64,000 nucleotides of DNA from Isoetes taiwanensis (lineage: Eukaryota; Streptophyta; Lycopodiopsida; Isoetales; Isoetaceae), in assembly GCA_021234155.1 (NCBI GenBank), contig JAJEKV010000344.1:186001-250000 (forward strand). The letters are read 5' to 3'. Under the pieces are notes generated by a model. The model saw only the letters and a list, made by a program, of their open reading frames with translations, was not told the DNA's origin and did no database searches. A program made the translations under genes and the position numbers. How positions within the stretch are numbered: the stretch's first letter is position 1; each line of letters opens with the position of its first letter. Positions 1 to 11,356 of this stretch are shown one piece after another.

Positions 1-373
1 GAAATTTATCTTGCAGCCTTCTAAACCGATATTGTAACCACATACCGATGCATATAAGCAAGGCTTTGATATGCCTAATAATTCCACCCCATTTCGGCGG
101 GGCCTTTCACTTTTGGAGCGAAGGGTAGAGACCTTGCAAAAAAGGAGAAGGAAGGTATGATTTAGTTTGGGCATTTCGTTTTTGGTTCTTTCATGAAGTT
201 TTGGAATTATTATTGTTCGGTTTAGGCTTTCTGTCCAGTGCAAGCTAGAAAAAGAGGACGCAAAGCAACCACTGTATGTTCATTTGCAGCATACGGCTAT
301 GGCTTCTGCACAATTTAGAAATTTATCTTGCAGCTTCTAAACTGATATTGTAACCACATACTGATGCTATTGA
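1..373. repeat. 55-bp direct repeat pair, start of window
   Basis: Bases 1-53 and about 319-372 are the same sequence (GAAATTTATCTTGCAGC..., then GATATTGTAACCACATAC). They differ by a C indel and by C/T changes, two of which turn CCG into CTG. The 265 bp between them has no convincing gene. The left copy touches the window edge, so a longer repeat may continue outside. Confidence 0.6.
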
Positions 374-1930
374 ATCTAACAACCAAATTCTTCAATTACA
401 TAATCCGGACCCAGTGTAAATAGCATTTAAAATATTTAATAGATTTTTTCCTGTCAAAATACAGTTAAAATGTGTGCATTTATGGTCTGCTCATGGATTG
501 CTAATGACATCAATATGAGACCACCAGCTACTTTTCCAGCTAAAATGACCTGAAATGCCAAAGAATCATTTTGCTTTATACTTCCATTTTTGAAATACTA
601 AGTTTTTGACACTTGCATAGGATGCATGCATTTTTTACATTGCTTTGAAATTTATAGCAGAAGCATGTTTTGTGACATTTTTTAATTTTAACATTGTTTT
701 GACCGTGTGCAGCCCTACTGCTTCAGGTTTAATGGGATGTTATCAGAGGCCAGTTCTCAATATATCCTCATCCATTATCATGCAAATGTTTTTATATTCT
801 TTGTGGATTATAAAACATGATGTTTATTATTTAAATGACAGTGGTAAATTCTTCTTTGTAACGATTGGGAAGAATGATTTGCGATCTTCACTTACTTCAG
901 GTTTCTATGTTTTACTTTAGGAGCAAATCCACCTTCAAGCAAGTCGAAGCAGCATAGACGACAGGCTGAAAGCACAAGTAATGTGGTTCTTCTTATTAGG
1001 TGCATGCTTAAGCCTCAAGAACAAGCATCTGGCTTGAAACAATAGAGGTCTGAAGGGAGCTTTGGAGTGTGCCTGCATTGCTTGCAATGGTTTTCTTAGA
1101 TCTCTCCTTATGATGGATGGCATTGGAGATCTATCTCCATTTGTGTCTGCATCTTGGATTCCAGTTCAAGGCATGTAGGCGATAACTTAAATTGCTGGTA
1201 TTGTTTTGAGTTTACGGATTTCTTGCATGGTCGGTTTGTTGCTTGGGCTTCCACTGTTATTGCATGTCAAATTTTGATACTTATGTTCCTGCTTGCAATG
1301 CAAAACTCTATCCAACCAGCACACTGAAGTTCAAGTTTGGAATCTATGCTGAAAGAATGGGTATGTATATCAACTGTGTCACCAATTGTGGAACAGAACT
1401 GCTTCTTTCTCATGTTCAAAGTTCTGATTTCACAGGATTGTAGCCTTTCTGTTTTTGTGAAAAGGTATTTTCTCTGAAGAAAAAAGATTGTCTTTTCCAG
1501 CAAGTGTAAGAGAAACATGGTATTCATTCATTTATGCGAGGCATCCATTTTTCACGTTTCCAACTTTTTATTTGTTTGGGTTTGGGCGCAAGTGTGATTT
1601 CGTCCTAATGCTTGAAAATGGATTAGGTTTAGTGGGTTAAGGATTAGGGTCTAACAGTTAGAGGGTTTAGGTTTCCTGGTTTTATGGGTTTATGGTTAGA
1701 GGATTTATTATATCATAAATGCCATGCAACTTTGGATTGAAAAAATAATCATACATATCAACCATGTCATCGATCATATCAAACAAACCGATTAGACTAG
1801 ATTCCCAGATACTTCTACCATCTCCCATTCCACACACCCTCTTTTCAATTGTAGTTATGTTGACTATTCCTAAGGTATGTAGTCTTTGCTAAAAGCTTAA
1901 ACTATTATAAACATCAACCAATACCCTAAA
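374..1930. other. No supported gene; degenerate telomere-like patch
   Basis: AT-rich sequence with short open stretches on both strands and no recognisable protein. At about 1618-1705 there is a G/T-rich patch with several imperfect TTTAGGG-like words (GGTTTAG, GATTAGGG, GAGGGTTTAGG). They are not a clean tandem array and could be chance or a decayed interstitial telomeric repeat. Confidence 0.35.
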
Positions 1931-2043
1931 CTCTAGAGAGTCCATAGTCTATTCATTGTATCCACACTATGCATTGCATTATTCATATCCATTCCATGCA
2001 TCGCCACAACTATATTTAACCATTCCACACGTCCACGACTAAT

Positions 2044-2073
2044 GCCCGGCATTGCCGGGCTCACGTTTCTAGT
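2044..2073 (+). mobile_element. Helitron 3' terminus (hairpin plus CTAG-T)
   Basis: A perfect 8-bp stem, GCCCGGCA (2044-2051) and TGCCGGGC (2053-2060), is followed by 8 bases and then CTAG (2069-2072) and a T. A GC-rich hairpin about 10 bases upstream of a terminal CTRR, inserted before T, is the hallmark of Helitron 3' ends. The element would extend leftwards. I could not fix its 5' TC terminus, which may lie within a few hundred bases, and I see no Rep/helicase, so it would be non-autonomous. It interrupts the hAT fragment on its right side. Confidence 0.6.
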
Positions 2074-2505
2074 AATTATTTGAAAATATAAACTCACGTA
2101 CCTTTTTAAAAAATCCCACCAATCTTTTGTCAAGTCTGAGTCATATAAAGCTCCCTCGTATTCAGGACCATCTCTAAAAAGAGGGTTCACTAAATATCCT
2201 ACTCCATGCAATGGACTATGCATCATTTCCCATCTTGCGACCAATCCATCATGTGGTAATTTGATGCAATTAATGATGACGTCAATTTTTGACGCATCCA
2301 TTTTATCTTTCATTCCACCAAGAACTTTAACCAAGTGATCCATACACTCATATAGCAACCCCATGGTTGATCCCTCTCTATCCGCTAATCTCAACACTTT
2401 CAATAAAGGCGTGAGGATATAGACTATCTCTTTGGCTTCTGTAAAAAATTCAACACTTCTAATCAAGTGATAAACTTCTTGACCCGCAGGTTTTCTTGTA
2501 AGCAA
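2074..2505 (-). pseudogene. hAT-family transposase fragment (DUF659-like region)
   Basis: The minus-strand frame from 2505 down to the Helitron junction encodes a plant hAT transposase core segment. It shows the stretch ILTPLLKVLRLADREGSTMG followed by LLYECMDHLVKVL and, about 40 residues on, RWEMMHSPLHGVGYLVNP. These correspond to the hAT signature regions 'PL..VLR.VDG..P.MG.IYEAM' and 'RW...HSPLHAAGY.LNP'. Neither the BED zinc finger nor the C-terminal dimerisation domain is present. The open frame runs on to 1933, but only because it reads into the Helitron end. At about 2508 it abuts a repeat found again at 24 kb. It is a broken remnant; the hAT assignment is fairly secure. Confidence 0.72.
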
Positions 2506-2507
2506 AA

Positions 2508-2812
2508 TTCAAAATTCAAACGTCTGCATCACTCTATGTAAGCATAAAAAAGATGGGAGAAAAGCAAATCAAACACTCCCAAAATAGTACAAATTTTGTA
2601 GGATAGTATCAAATGCATACGAAATTGGTAGTTAGAATATGAACAGGAAGAATGATAACAAATATCATGCAGTACATATCAACACCCACATCTGTTCCTC
2701 GAAAAGTACATGTCGTCAGCTATTAAACCTTGTAATAATTCTATATATAATCTACTTCTTGCACTCTAGCTTCTTACATAGTGGGAAGTAATATTGAGTA
2801 TGCTTTTTTAGT
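2508..2812. repeat. Dispersed 305-bp repeat, copy 1
   Basis: Nearly identical to 24132-24438 in the same orientation, with only a few substitutions. Similarity stops abruptly on both sides, after GCTTTTTTAGT on the right. The left edge coincides with the end of the hAT frame, so this may be transposon flank or a solo repeat unit. No protein is evident. Confidence 0.85.
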
Positions 2813-4035
2813 ATGTCATGAATGGCACAAGGATGACTTGCATCTGACTGCTAAACTGGTGTATGTATAGGCATTTTATTCTTCTAGTTGAGCAGTAGCT
2901 TTATTTTTGTCAATTTGTGCTATATTGTTGGCATAGTGCTGAACTTCTGCTGAAATCTGTAAATGTCAAACTGTCTTATTTGCAAGCTATCTTTTGAAAT
3001 TGTTTTGGCAGTGATTATGTCTAATCTCTGTCAATCTCTAGTCTCTTTAACACCCGAAATAGAATATGCCTGTATGCTTTTCCAATTCCATGTCTAGCTC
3101 TTTATTGAATGACAAATATCACTTCCCATTATTCTTCAAATCTGTTGCCCTTTATAGAGTCCGTTATAGAGTCCAGAAAGGTAAGGTTATCGGTCTTTAT
3201 CTCGGCTGATAACCCGAAATGCGTGGCCTTGGTTGTAAGTCCTCGGCCAGATATTTGCACGTAAGGCCTCGGCCACCTTATGCGAGGAACAGGCAGTTGC
3301 AGAAAGAAGGGCCGAGGAAGAGCATGCTGCTCATAATTCCACATGGATGGTATTTCCCTAACGCATCAGCCTTTGGAAATTAGGTTGGTTAAGAAGTAGT
3401 TAATGTTTAAACTTTTGCTGAATATAATTGGCAGTCAGTAGAGAAACAGAATTAGAACAGTGTGTTCATGATGCAACTACAACGATGATACAAACATAGG
3501 TATGTAAAGTCTCCAAGTTGGAGATCATTGTAGAAAATTGCCTGAAGAAAGATGTTAGACCATTGTAATATACATTTAATGTGTCCTTCTATTATTGTAT
3601 TTCCTTTTACAGAAATGCAGCGGATGAACGCTTTTTAAGAACTGTCGAGTTGGAGCAAAAGATCACAGTACACAGTACTTGAGGTGCAAATGCCTTAAAT
3701 TTAATATAATGAGGAGTCTTTGTCTGAATTGTTACCTTTCCACATAGAATGTGCCACGCTCAATCAAGAACCGCATTCTACACGAACAAAAGCATCAAGT
3801 TGCTGAGGATGCCACTCAAAATGTTCAGTATTCCTAGGAGGCAGAGCATTTTACATAAGGTTGTTGCATAAGTTTGTTCAGCCATAAACAAAGTAACTAT
3901 GTGAATACAGAATGTACTGGCATGCAACTTCAGATTGTTGGATTGTTGTGTTCGAAATGGATATATATGAAAAAATATTTCTATTAGCTTAAACATATTC
4001 TAAAGTTTTTAAGATACCATTTTTATCATAGCCTT
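2813..4035. other. No supported gene
   Basis: AT-rich intergenic sequence. Short open stretches (for example 3129-3344 minus) have no recognisable domain. A small GC-rich patch with repeated CCTCGGCCA words lies at about 3235-3300. Confidence 0.4.
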
Positions 4036-4333
4036 GGGGCATAAGCATGCTACACCCTATCAAAAAACGTAACATTTAGGAACCATAAAACTACAAAAAA
4101 AAGTACCCAACACTGGGTGCTTTTATAATATCTCAATAACTACAAATGTTAAATTGAATGCATTCATTTTGGCCTCCAATAGTATTGACATTGATATGCT
4201 TTTGACATTTTATATTGAACTTTTGAATTAGTTTTGACCAAAAGAACAAGAAAATTGTACCCAATCCAAAAGTACCTAGTGCAGGTACTTTGACAGGTTC
4301 CAAAAATGGCAGGGTGTAGCATGCATATGCCCC
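4036..4333. mobile_element. MITE with 23-bp TIR (GCATGCTACACCCT family), copy 1
   Basis: The left end GGGGCATAAGCATGCTACAC continuing CCT (4036-4058) and the reverse complement of the right end (4311-4333) differ at a single position. Inside are AAAGTACCCAACACTGGGTGC and a complementary AAAGTACCTAGTGCAGGTACTTT, so much of the element is self-complementary. A related element with the same TIR core lies at 23524-23849. No coding sequence, so a non-autonomous DNA element. Clear target duplication is not visible here (only a shared TT). Confidence 0.75.
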
Positions 4334-5292
4334 TTGTGCTATAATAGGCTGCATGCATCCTTCAGGAGAGCATGTGTGCTTTTGCTTTTCCTAGCTCCGG
4401 ATAGGCATGGAGAGAGGAAGTAAAACGTGCAAGGTCATCTCAATGTGAAGCAAAAACAAAAATGGCAATGCTAGAGGTGAATGACATTTCTACTTATGTT
4501 TTGAGATGCCACAGAAAATTCTGCCTAATTATAAATCTAGTCTTAAGTGTAGGTCGAATGCCAAAAGTTATGAATTGAATTGATAAGCACAAAATAGGAG
4601 TCTGATCTTGAAGTAAAGCATGTACATATCTTGAACATGAACACAAAATATATATTTTCTGCTCCTTAGGTACTCGGTCTTTAATTGCTCCTTAGGTACC
4701 CCTTTGTGTATAGATATTGCTCCAAATCGGTGCCTAAAAATACCCCTAACTCCTAAGTATACGTACACAAATGGTCCAAAAAACACCCCTCCGTTGAACT
4801 CTCATGGGTTATACGCTGATCAAAGGTGAATCCCCCGGGGTATATTTAGGGCATATTACTAGCTTTTTTGTTCTCACAATTTCATTGAAATTAGAGACGA
4901 AGCAATAAAATTAGCAATAAAATGAAAAACAATCAGGGCATGAGCACGTGTTCAGTAAGAACTTTAAGTAGAGTTATGTCAAGTTTGAATTTGAGACGAC
5001 CATGGTGTCCAGGATTGCAATTGCATCACGCTGCTTTTTTTGACTGAATAAATATTATCCTCTCTCATCTTATTACGATAGGTATTTTCAAACCTGACAT
5101 AACATAAGCTTTCTAATAAAACCACTCTTCAATTATGACACAACCGGTGCTAACCATTGAAACAAGTAGAATATATTTTCTACTAATTTCATGCTAGCTA
5201 TTGCACCTTGGCTCTTTGTTCATGTCGTTCATATATTGTTGCATGAATATGAAGATAATTATCAACATGATTATTTCGTAAACCGCCGCTTA
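4334..5292. other. No supported gene; decayed GGTAC-rich repeat
   Basis: Between about 4660 and 4800 short words (TCCTTAGGTAC twice, CCTAAAAATACCCC, AACTCCTAAGTATACGTAC) suggest another old repeat related in style to the neighbouring MITE. Nothing else is recognisable. Confidence 0.3.
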
Positions 5293-6083
5293 GGGGAAAT
5301 TCCTCAAATATTCCTTATTTGTTTACTTCAGGTAATTTTAGTTTATAGGGTCACGGGTGGTAGCAAACTACGCCCATAGTTCGAAAGGGGCATTTGGCGT
5401 CAGCAGGCAGGGCATTCGACGTACCGGCCGGGCATTCGGGTAGCGCAGGGTATTCGCCAACCAAGCAACTTCGGCCAAGAGCGTGAACTCGCCAGTGATA
5501 ACTCCGCCAAGAGCAGTGAACTTCGGCAACAAGCAGAACTTCGGCCAAGAGCGGGGAAGACCAAGAGCATCCCGAAGAGCATTCACAAGAAGATCATCCG
5601 CAAGAGCATTCGCCCGAGGAAAGATCATCCGCAAGAGCATCCAGGTTAGCGAGATCATTATGTTTTGCGTTTTGCAGCAGATCCCCATTTGTGTTTGGAG
5701 CGGCCGGCGATCCCCCATTCTTGAGGCATGCTAGATCTCTTGTTCGTTTCGAGATCCACCAACGCCGGAAAGAAAAGAAGGTTGATGTGTATTTTTTGCA
5801 TGAAACAAGAAACTTCATGAAGATTTTTGCATGAAGATTTGCAGATCCCTGTTTTCCATTTAGTCCTCGATTTACTCGTCATACTAGCGATTGATCTGGA
5901 TATGGTACTTTCTTTGCATATGAAGCCTCTGTTCTCTATTTTTTTTGGTCTTTTGTGCATGAAGATTTGCAGCAGCCTTACAAATCCAAGCTTCTAAACA
6001 ATGGCATGAAATAAGAAACAACACATGAAACCCAAAATCGGCCTGCAAAAATCTGTATGAAAAAACAAGAACGGAATTTTCCC
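5293..6083. mobile_element. Mutator-like element with GC-rich insert (possible Pack-MULE)
   Basis: The left end GGGGAAATTCCTCAAATATT and the reverse complement of the right end (GGGAAAATTCCGTTCTTG) are similar inverted termini. They are flanked by near-identical direct copies of AACCGCCG(C/G)TTA-like sequence (5281-5292 and 6084-6096), the size expected of a 9-11-bp Mutator target duplication. The interior 5380-5650 is much more GC-rich than its surroundings. It repeats CGGCCAAGAGCG and AGATCATCCGCAAGAGCAT words and is open in several frames, as if part of a host gene had been captured. No transposase is visible. Confidence 0.45.
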
Positions 6084-6100
6084 TAACCGCCGGTTTATGT

Positions 6101-6310
6101 TTGTTAATGCATTTCCATGGGCGGCCGCCTTCAGGTTTACCGGCCGGAAACCCTTCAATCCGGCCGGGTAGGGACGCCTCACATGTCACCGACAAAAACT
6201 TGCCGGACGTCAAGCCATTGGAGACGCTCAAAATAAGGTCACCTAGCAAACGCACTAATGACCTGCGTTTGCACCACAAAAAAGAATCTTTCAAAGATTC
6301 CCTAAAAAAA
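6101..6310. repeat. Dispersed repeat, inverted relative to 17.16-17.27 kb
   Basis: The segment around 6230-6290 (AAGGTCACCTAGCAAACGCA, then CTAATGACCTGCGTTTG) matches in reverse complement the sequence at about 17165-17215 (CAGGTCATTAGTGCGTTTGC, then GAGGTCACCTTG). GCCGGACGTCAA words also occur beside both. It is a dispersed, probably transposon-derived repeat. The open frame at 6101-6316 is not recognisable. Confidence 0.6.
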
Positions 6311-6319
6311 CCCTAAATT

Positions 6320-7914
6320 TTGCCACTTTTGGGGGGTCATTAACAAAAATGGCCCTCCGTTTCAAATTTAAGGTGTCGTTTTAGGATGGTCATGTCATAA
6401 CTTGAACATGTTTTTTTATTTCAACATGCATATTTGGGGTCTAAAAATGTAAGTTGTATTTAGTCTTTTATGCAAACTTGTCTAACATGCCAAAATCAAG
6501 AGAGTGCAAAAAATCTTGTTTTTCTACATTGCGGAAAGTGCAAATGAAGCTCCTAAGCATTTATGTAGTAAAATTATGTATACATTTACACGGTGGCTTG
6601 AAAGTGAGCAAATGCTAATAGGGCAAGCAATCTGCACTTTGCTACCCAAAAAAAAAATTGTTGTCAAGCTATGAGCCCATAGCATGAAAAAACAATGTTG
6701 TCGGGCTACACATTATGCAGCTAAATAAAGAGAGAAAAAAAGTCAGATAGCAAAAGATAATACTTGGATAATACATGCAGCTTTTAGGAAAGGCCCATAA
6801 AAGCAGTAGGTAAGAAAACAATCAATTAGGTCGTGGAGTGAAAAATAAGTAGGTTTGAAAAAAACGTTAGGTAAGAAAATGACCGGTAGGTAGTGCCTAT
6901 GCGGCGCATGGGCAAAGTTTTGATTCTATGCTATGCGTGCATAGGAAAGGTTTTCTTTGTTACGAGTTGGCCCTTTTTTCTCTTAGAAATCTACCGACAT
7001 GCTTTTGCTTTTGCCTTTTTGGTGAGATTGCAGCGGATTGGCTCTGGATTTAAGCGCCGGATTGCAGCTTAGAGGTGGATTATGCGTTGTCAAGTAAGTA
7101 TTTCAAACCCTTTTTGGCGTTTAGGAAATTTGGTCGGCCAAGCTCTTCTCGGTCGGCATCATGGGCCGATTCTTATTGATCGGCGGGCTCTTCTCGGGTC
7201 GGCCAAGATCTTCTCAGATCTTATCATGGATAGATACTTTCATAGCTGCAAAATTGCAAAACAAGGGTTTTGGCGCAGTGCAGGTTCTCCAAAATGACTT
7301 TTCTGTTGAGAAAGCATGGGTTTTGGTTTGTTTTGTTTTGATCAATGGACATCTTCTTCAAAGCGGATTGAATGTTTTTTGCGAAACTACATAACGAGGA
7401 AGGCCAAACAACAAAGGAAAAGAGAAAATGATATAGCTTGTTTTATAGTTTGTTGTTTCACATTGCTTCAATGGTAGGTTGGATCATTTTGTGGGTTTGG
7501 AGGTTGAATCCTCTGCCTTAATCTCTACGCCATTATTTTTCCTCTGTCTTGTTTAAATGCGTGATCATTTCTTTTGGCTCAGAGTTTTTGCTTGCATAGG
7601 TTTTGAATATGGGCTCTGGAATTAGTTTTAAAAGCACTTGTGTCTATTATTAAGCTTTGAGTGCATCTTTCATCAGAGCTCTTGCATCTTGTGTCTTGCT
7701 TTGAATGCTTCACAACATTAATGACACTTTGCGAGCAATCTTGCATAAGAGTTCTTGCAACCGAGCTTTTTAGCATGAGGTAAGAAGATAATATGTACTA
7801 GGAGCGGTGCTTGGCGTTCTTTGGGCATAAGTTGACTAAGACCCTGTAAATGATACACAATGGCAATGAAAGAATAACCTTGAAAGTACTCCATTGTTAA
7901 CATATTCGATACCA
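6320..7914. other. No supported gene
   Basis: AT-rich sequence. At about 6893-6943 two copies of the CTATGC/GCATAG palindrome seen later at 10.5-11.3 kb occur (CCTATGCGGCGCATGG and CTATGCGTGCATAGG). At 7130-7215 the words GGTCGGCCAAG and CTTCTCGG repeat three times. No gene is recognisable. Confidence 0.4.
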
Positions 7915-9716
7915 TTCTTTCTGTTTGCTTTTTACTCTTTTCTTTTCCTTTTCCTCGTTTTCACACTTCCCTTTTTCCTTTTCTTTTTTTTTTTTCATTT
8001 TCCTTGCATGCTTCCTTTTTCTTTCTTTCTTTTTTTTTTTTCTTCTTTTTTTTCACATCCTTGTTTTCCCCTACGTTGCCCTTCCCTTTTCCCTTCTTCC
8101 CAAACCTCTTTTCCCCACCCTTTCCCTCTTTTTCTTTTCTTTTTCCCTTTTTCCATGCTCTTCTTAGCTTCTTTTTCCCTTTTTTTTAAGCCCTTTTTCT
8201 GTGCCTTTTTCCCCTTCTTTTCCCATTTAAGCTATTCCTCTTTTCCCCACCTTTATTTCGTTTCCTTTTTTCCCTTCCATTTTCCTCCTTTCCCCACCCT
8301 TTTCCTTCCCCTTTTTCCCCTCTCTCTATTTTTCCTTTTCCCTTTCCCTTCTCCCATGACATTATTTCCTTCACTTTTCTAATTTTCTTGCTCTTTCCCT
8401 CGTCCCCTTTTCCCCATGCCTTTTTTTTCCCTTCCATTTTGCATGCTCTTTTAAGCTTCCCTTTTACCCTTTGTTCACCCTTTTCCTCTTCCCTTTTTTC
8501 GTGTCCTTTCCCCTCCCTTTTCCCCTATCCCTCTTCCCCTTTTCCTCTTGCTTTTTTTTTAGGGTTCTTTTTTCCACTTTCTCCCTCCTTTTTATTTTTT
8601 CATTTCCCTTTTCCATTTTCAAGTACCCTTTTCCCTTCCCTTTTCCTCTTTTTCCCACCCTTTCCCTCTTCCCCTTTTGATGGTGCCCTTTTTCCCTTCA
8701 TTTTTCCCTTTCGTTTTCCGCTCCCTCTTCCAAGCCATTTATTCCTTCCCTTTTTCCTTTTCCCTTTTCTCTTTTTCCCATGCCTTTTTTCCTTCCCTTT
8801 TTTGCATTCTATTTTTTTTTTTCCTTTTCCTCGTGCCTTTTTGCCCTTCACATTCTCCCTTTCCTTCTTTTTTTTTTCCCCCTTTTTCCTTTTCCCATGC
8901 CTTTTTCTTTTTCCCCCACCCTTTTCCTACTTCCCTTTTTTTGATTTACCCATTTTCCTTCCCTTCTCCTCCTTTTCCTCTTCCCCCCGTTTTCTCTTTC
9001 CTTTTATCCTCTCATTTCCTTTTCGATTCAGCTTTTCCCTTTCCTCACCCTTTCCTTTTTTCTTTTTTCCCGTGTGCCCTTTTCTTCTTTCCTTTTCAGC
9101 GTGCCCTTTTTCCTCTTTCCTTTTTCCGCGTGCCCTTTTTCTCTTTTTCTCGTGCCCTTTTTCCTTTTCCTCACCTTTTTCCTCTTCCCCTTTTTCCCTT
9201 TCCCTCTTCCCTTGCCCTTTTCTTCCTCATATGTTACTTTCCCTTTCTCTTTTCCCATGCTTTCCCTTTCCGTACCCTTTCCCTCTTCCTTCTTCTTTTC
9301 CTCTTCCCCTTTTTCCCCTCCCTTTTTCTTTTTCGCTCCCTTCCCTTCTTCCTTTCCTTTTTCTCTTTTTCTTCTCCTCTTGTCCTTTTCCTTCCTTTTC
9401 CCCTCCCCCTCACACTTTCCCTTAATTCCCAATGTCCTCTCTTTCTTCCCACACCTCCCCCGCCTTTTTCCTTTCCCTTTTCCCATGCCCTTTTCCACCC
9501 CTACCCTTTTCCTTTTTTCACTTTTCCCTTCCCTTTTTCCCTCTTTCCCTTTTTCTCGGTGTCCTTTTTCCCTTCCCTTTCTCCCTTTCTTTTTTTTTTT
9601 TTCTTTTCTTTTCCCCCTGCCCTTTTCTCCTTTCCCTCTTTCCCTTTTGTCCATGCCTTTTTGCCCTTCACTTTTCCCCTTTCCTCCTCCCTTTTCCTTT
9701 ACCCTTTCCTCTTAAG
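7915..9716 (+). repeat. 1.8-kb polypyrimidine (C/T) tract
   Basis: The plus strand is almost wholly C and T, built from variants of CCCTTTTTCCCTTCCC. Every 50-100 bases a short interrupter such as CATGCC, CGTGCC or CACCC occurs. It is open for hundreds of codons in several frames on both strands (Phe/Pro/Ser-rich on plus, Lys/Gly/Glu-rich on minus) only because the composition excludes stops. These frames should not be called genes. A mirror-symmetric tract of this kind can form intramolecular triplex (H-DNA). Confidence 0.9.
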
Positions 9717-10489
9717 AGATCAAAGCATGGCCAATCGCGGTGGTGGGAAGTCGTGCGATAAATCTCGACCTCCGAATGCAATCGGATGATCTCAACCATC
9801 CAAATTAGGGTTTCATTCATGACATACTTACGCTATAACATTATAATATAAGATGATCTAAAGATTTTGCAATATCTACTCTGAAACTTTATGGAAAAGC
9901 ATTTTGCACATGTTTGGAGATGAATTTGTTCCTTTTTCTTTTGTGAATAGAGTTTAAGGTGATTTGAAAGATGATTTTGCAGGTGGATTTTGTCAATTTT
10001 GCAAGTACTTTAAGGTAAAATTTTAAGAGTTGTTTCTTTTCTTTGTAAGAAATTTCTAGAGCCAAATACGTGTAGTTGCCATGTTTTTGGAAGAGTTGCT
10101 TGTCTCTGAAAGCATGTCAAATTAATTTATGCTTTAGACTCTTACTTGTAATGGAATATGGAAGTTGATAACCTCTTGTGAACTCTTTGCAAAGATATAG
10201 CAATTGAAATATAGCATTTGGATCATCAGTTACAGTTTATAAGACTTTGTGTAGGAGGTTCGTTTCTGCCAAAGCATCCAGGTTCTCCATTCCCTTTTGC
10301 AGCCTTTTGCAAATTGGTCCATACACATATCAGCAATTTTGTTCTCGAGATGTATTCTTGTTTTACATTTTGAGTTCAATTGGATCATGCTTGACTGCTT
10401 GCAGGTGTTTGGATCCTCTAGAATTTGGAAGTCAATAGGTTTTGTATACTTAAGTGACAACTTTACAAGTCTAGACAACCTAGCATAAG
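9717..10489. other. No supported gene
   Basis: After the pyrimidine tract there is a short mixed-composition patch (GGCCAATCGCGGTGG at about 9730), then AT-rich sequence with no recognisable protein. Confidence 0.4.
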
Positions 10490-10757
10490 TGAGAAAGCTT
10501 TGCCTTTGTGTGCATAGTGACGGACAAACAACAAAACTTTTGCCTATGCTCGCATAGACACAGACATAAACAAAAAATATTTTGCCTATGCGCGTATAGA
10601 CTCGGACAAACAAAAAAGCTTTTGCCTATAAACTTTGGCCTATGTGTGCGTGAAGACAAACAAAAAAAGATTTTTCCTATCGCGCATAGTATGCAAACAA
10701 ACAAAAAAACTTTTATGTGGCGCATGGACCACAGACAAACAGAAAAAATATTTTGAA
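10490..10757. repeat. Minisatellite with palindromic core, about six degenerate units
   Basis: Units of roughly 40-55 bp follow the pattern (A)GCTTTTGCCTATG-CGCGCATAGACACGGACAAACAAAAAA. Each contains a palindromic core such as CTATGCTCGCATAG, CTATGCGCGTATAG or CTATCGCGCATAG followed by GACAAACAAAAAA. Related cores lie outside the block at 6893-6943, 11107-11142 and 11288-11302. The overlapping open frames on both strands are repetitive and not convincing genes. Confidence 0.8.
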
Positions 10758-11356
10758 AATACGCCGTTTTGAGCTTAGACAAAGAAAGCCTCCGAACACA
10801 AGAGCATTTGGTTACACAAAAATTATAGCTATGCTTGTAGCTCATTCCTCTTGAAGACCTTCAAAATCTTGAAGAGGAGAAAAATGTTCCAGAAAGTGAG
10901 GAAGTTCGGGGGGTTATAGCATGTTATTTTGGGACATATCAATTTACACAATCTTTTGCATTAGAATGAGCGTGATTACTCAAAGATAATGGTCATATAT
11001 ATGGACTTATTATTTATATGCGTGGAGGCAAAACAAATCTTATCAAAAGCTCTTTTTTCATGATTATTTCACAAACCTAGGGTTTTTGAAGGAATATAAA
11101 TTGTGTCCGTCTATGCACGCATACACAAATGCTATACACGATAGAAAAAGACTCAAAAGATTTACACATAAAAACACTATCTGGCGCTCATTGATATTGA
11201 TATTAAAGAAGAAGTTCTGAAAAAAAAATGTCCCCTTGATATTAAAAAGCGTTTGTGAAATATTAATTGAATTGATATCTTGCCATATCTATGCGGCGCA
11301 TAGACATTTTTCTTTTCCCTTGCATTTTAGTGTTTCAAAATAGTACTATTTTTGGG
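10758..11356. other. No supported gene; scattered palindrome cores
   Basis: AT-rich sequence with two further copies of the palindromic motif (GTCTATGCACGCATAC near 11108 and CTATGCGGCGCATAG near 11288). No protein is recognisable. Confidence 0.4.

Noticed and set aside
1618..1705. True interstitial telomere array
   Set aside because: Only scattered TTTAGGG-like words without register; composition alone can explain it.
5191..5379. Small gene upstream of the Mutator-like element
   Set aside because: The frame runs across the element's left terminus and has no domain or codon signal.
7894..9789. Long plus- and minus-strand open frames (up to 370 codons) as genes
   Set aside because: They lie in a C/T-only tract where stop codons cannot arise in the sense frames. 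The products are Phe/Pro/Ser or Lys/Gly/Glu low-complexity and overlap in several frames.
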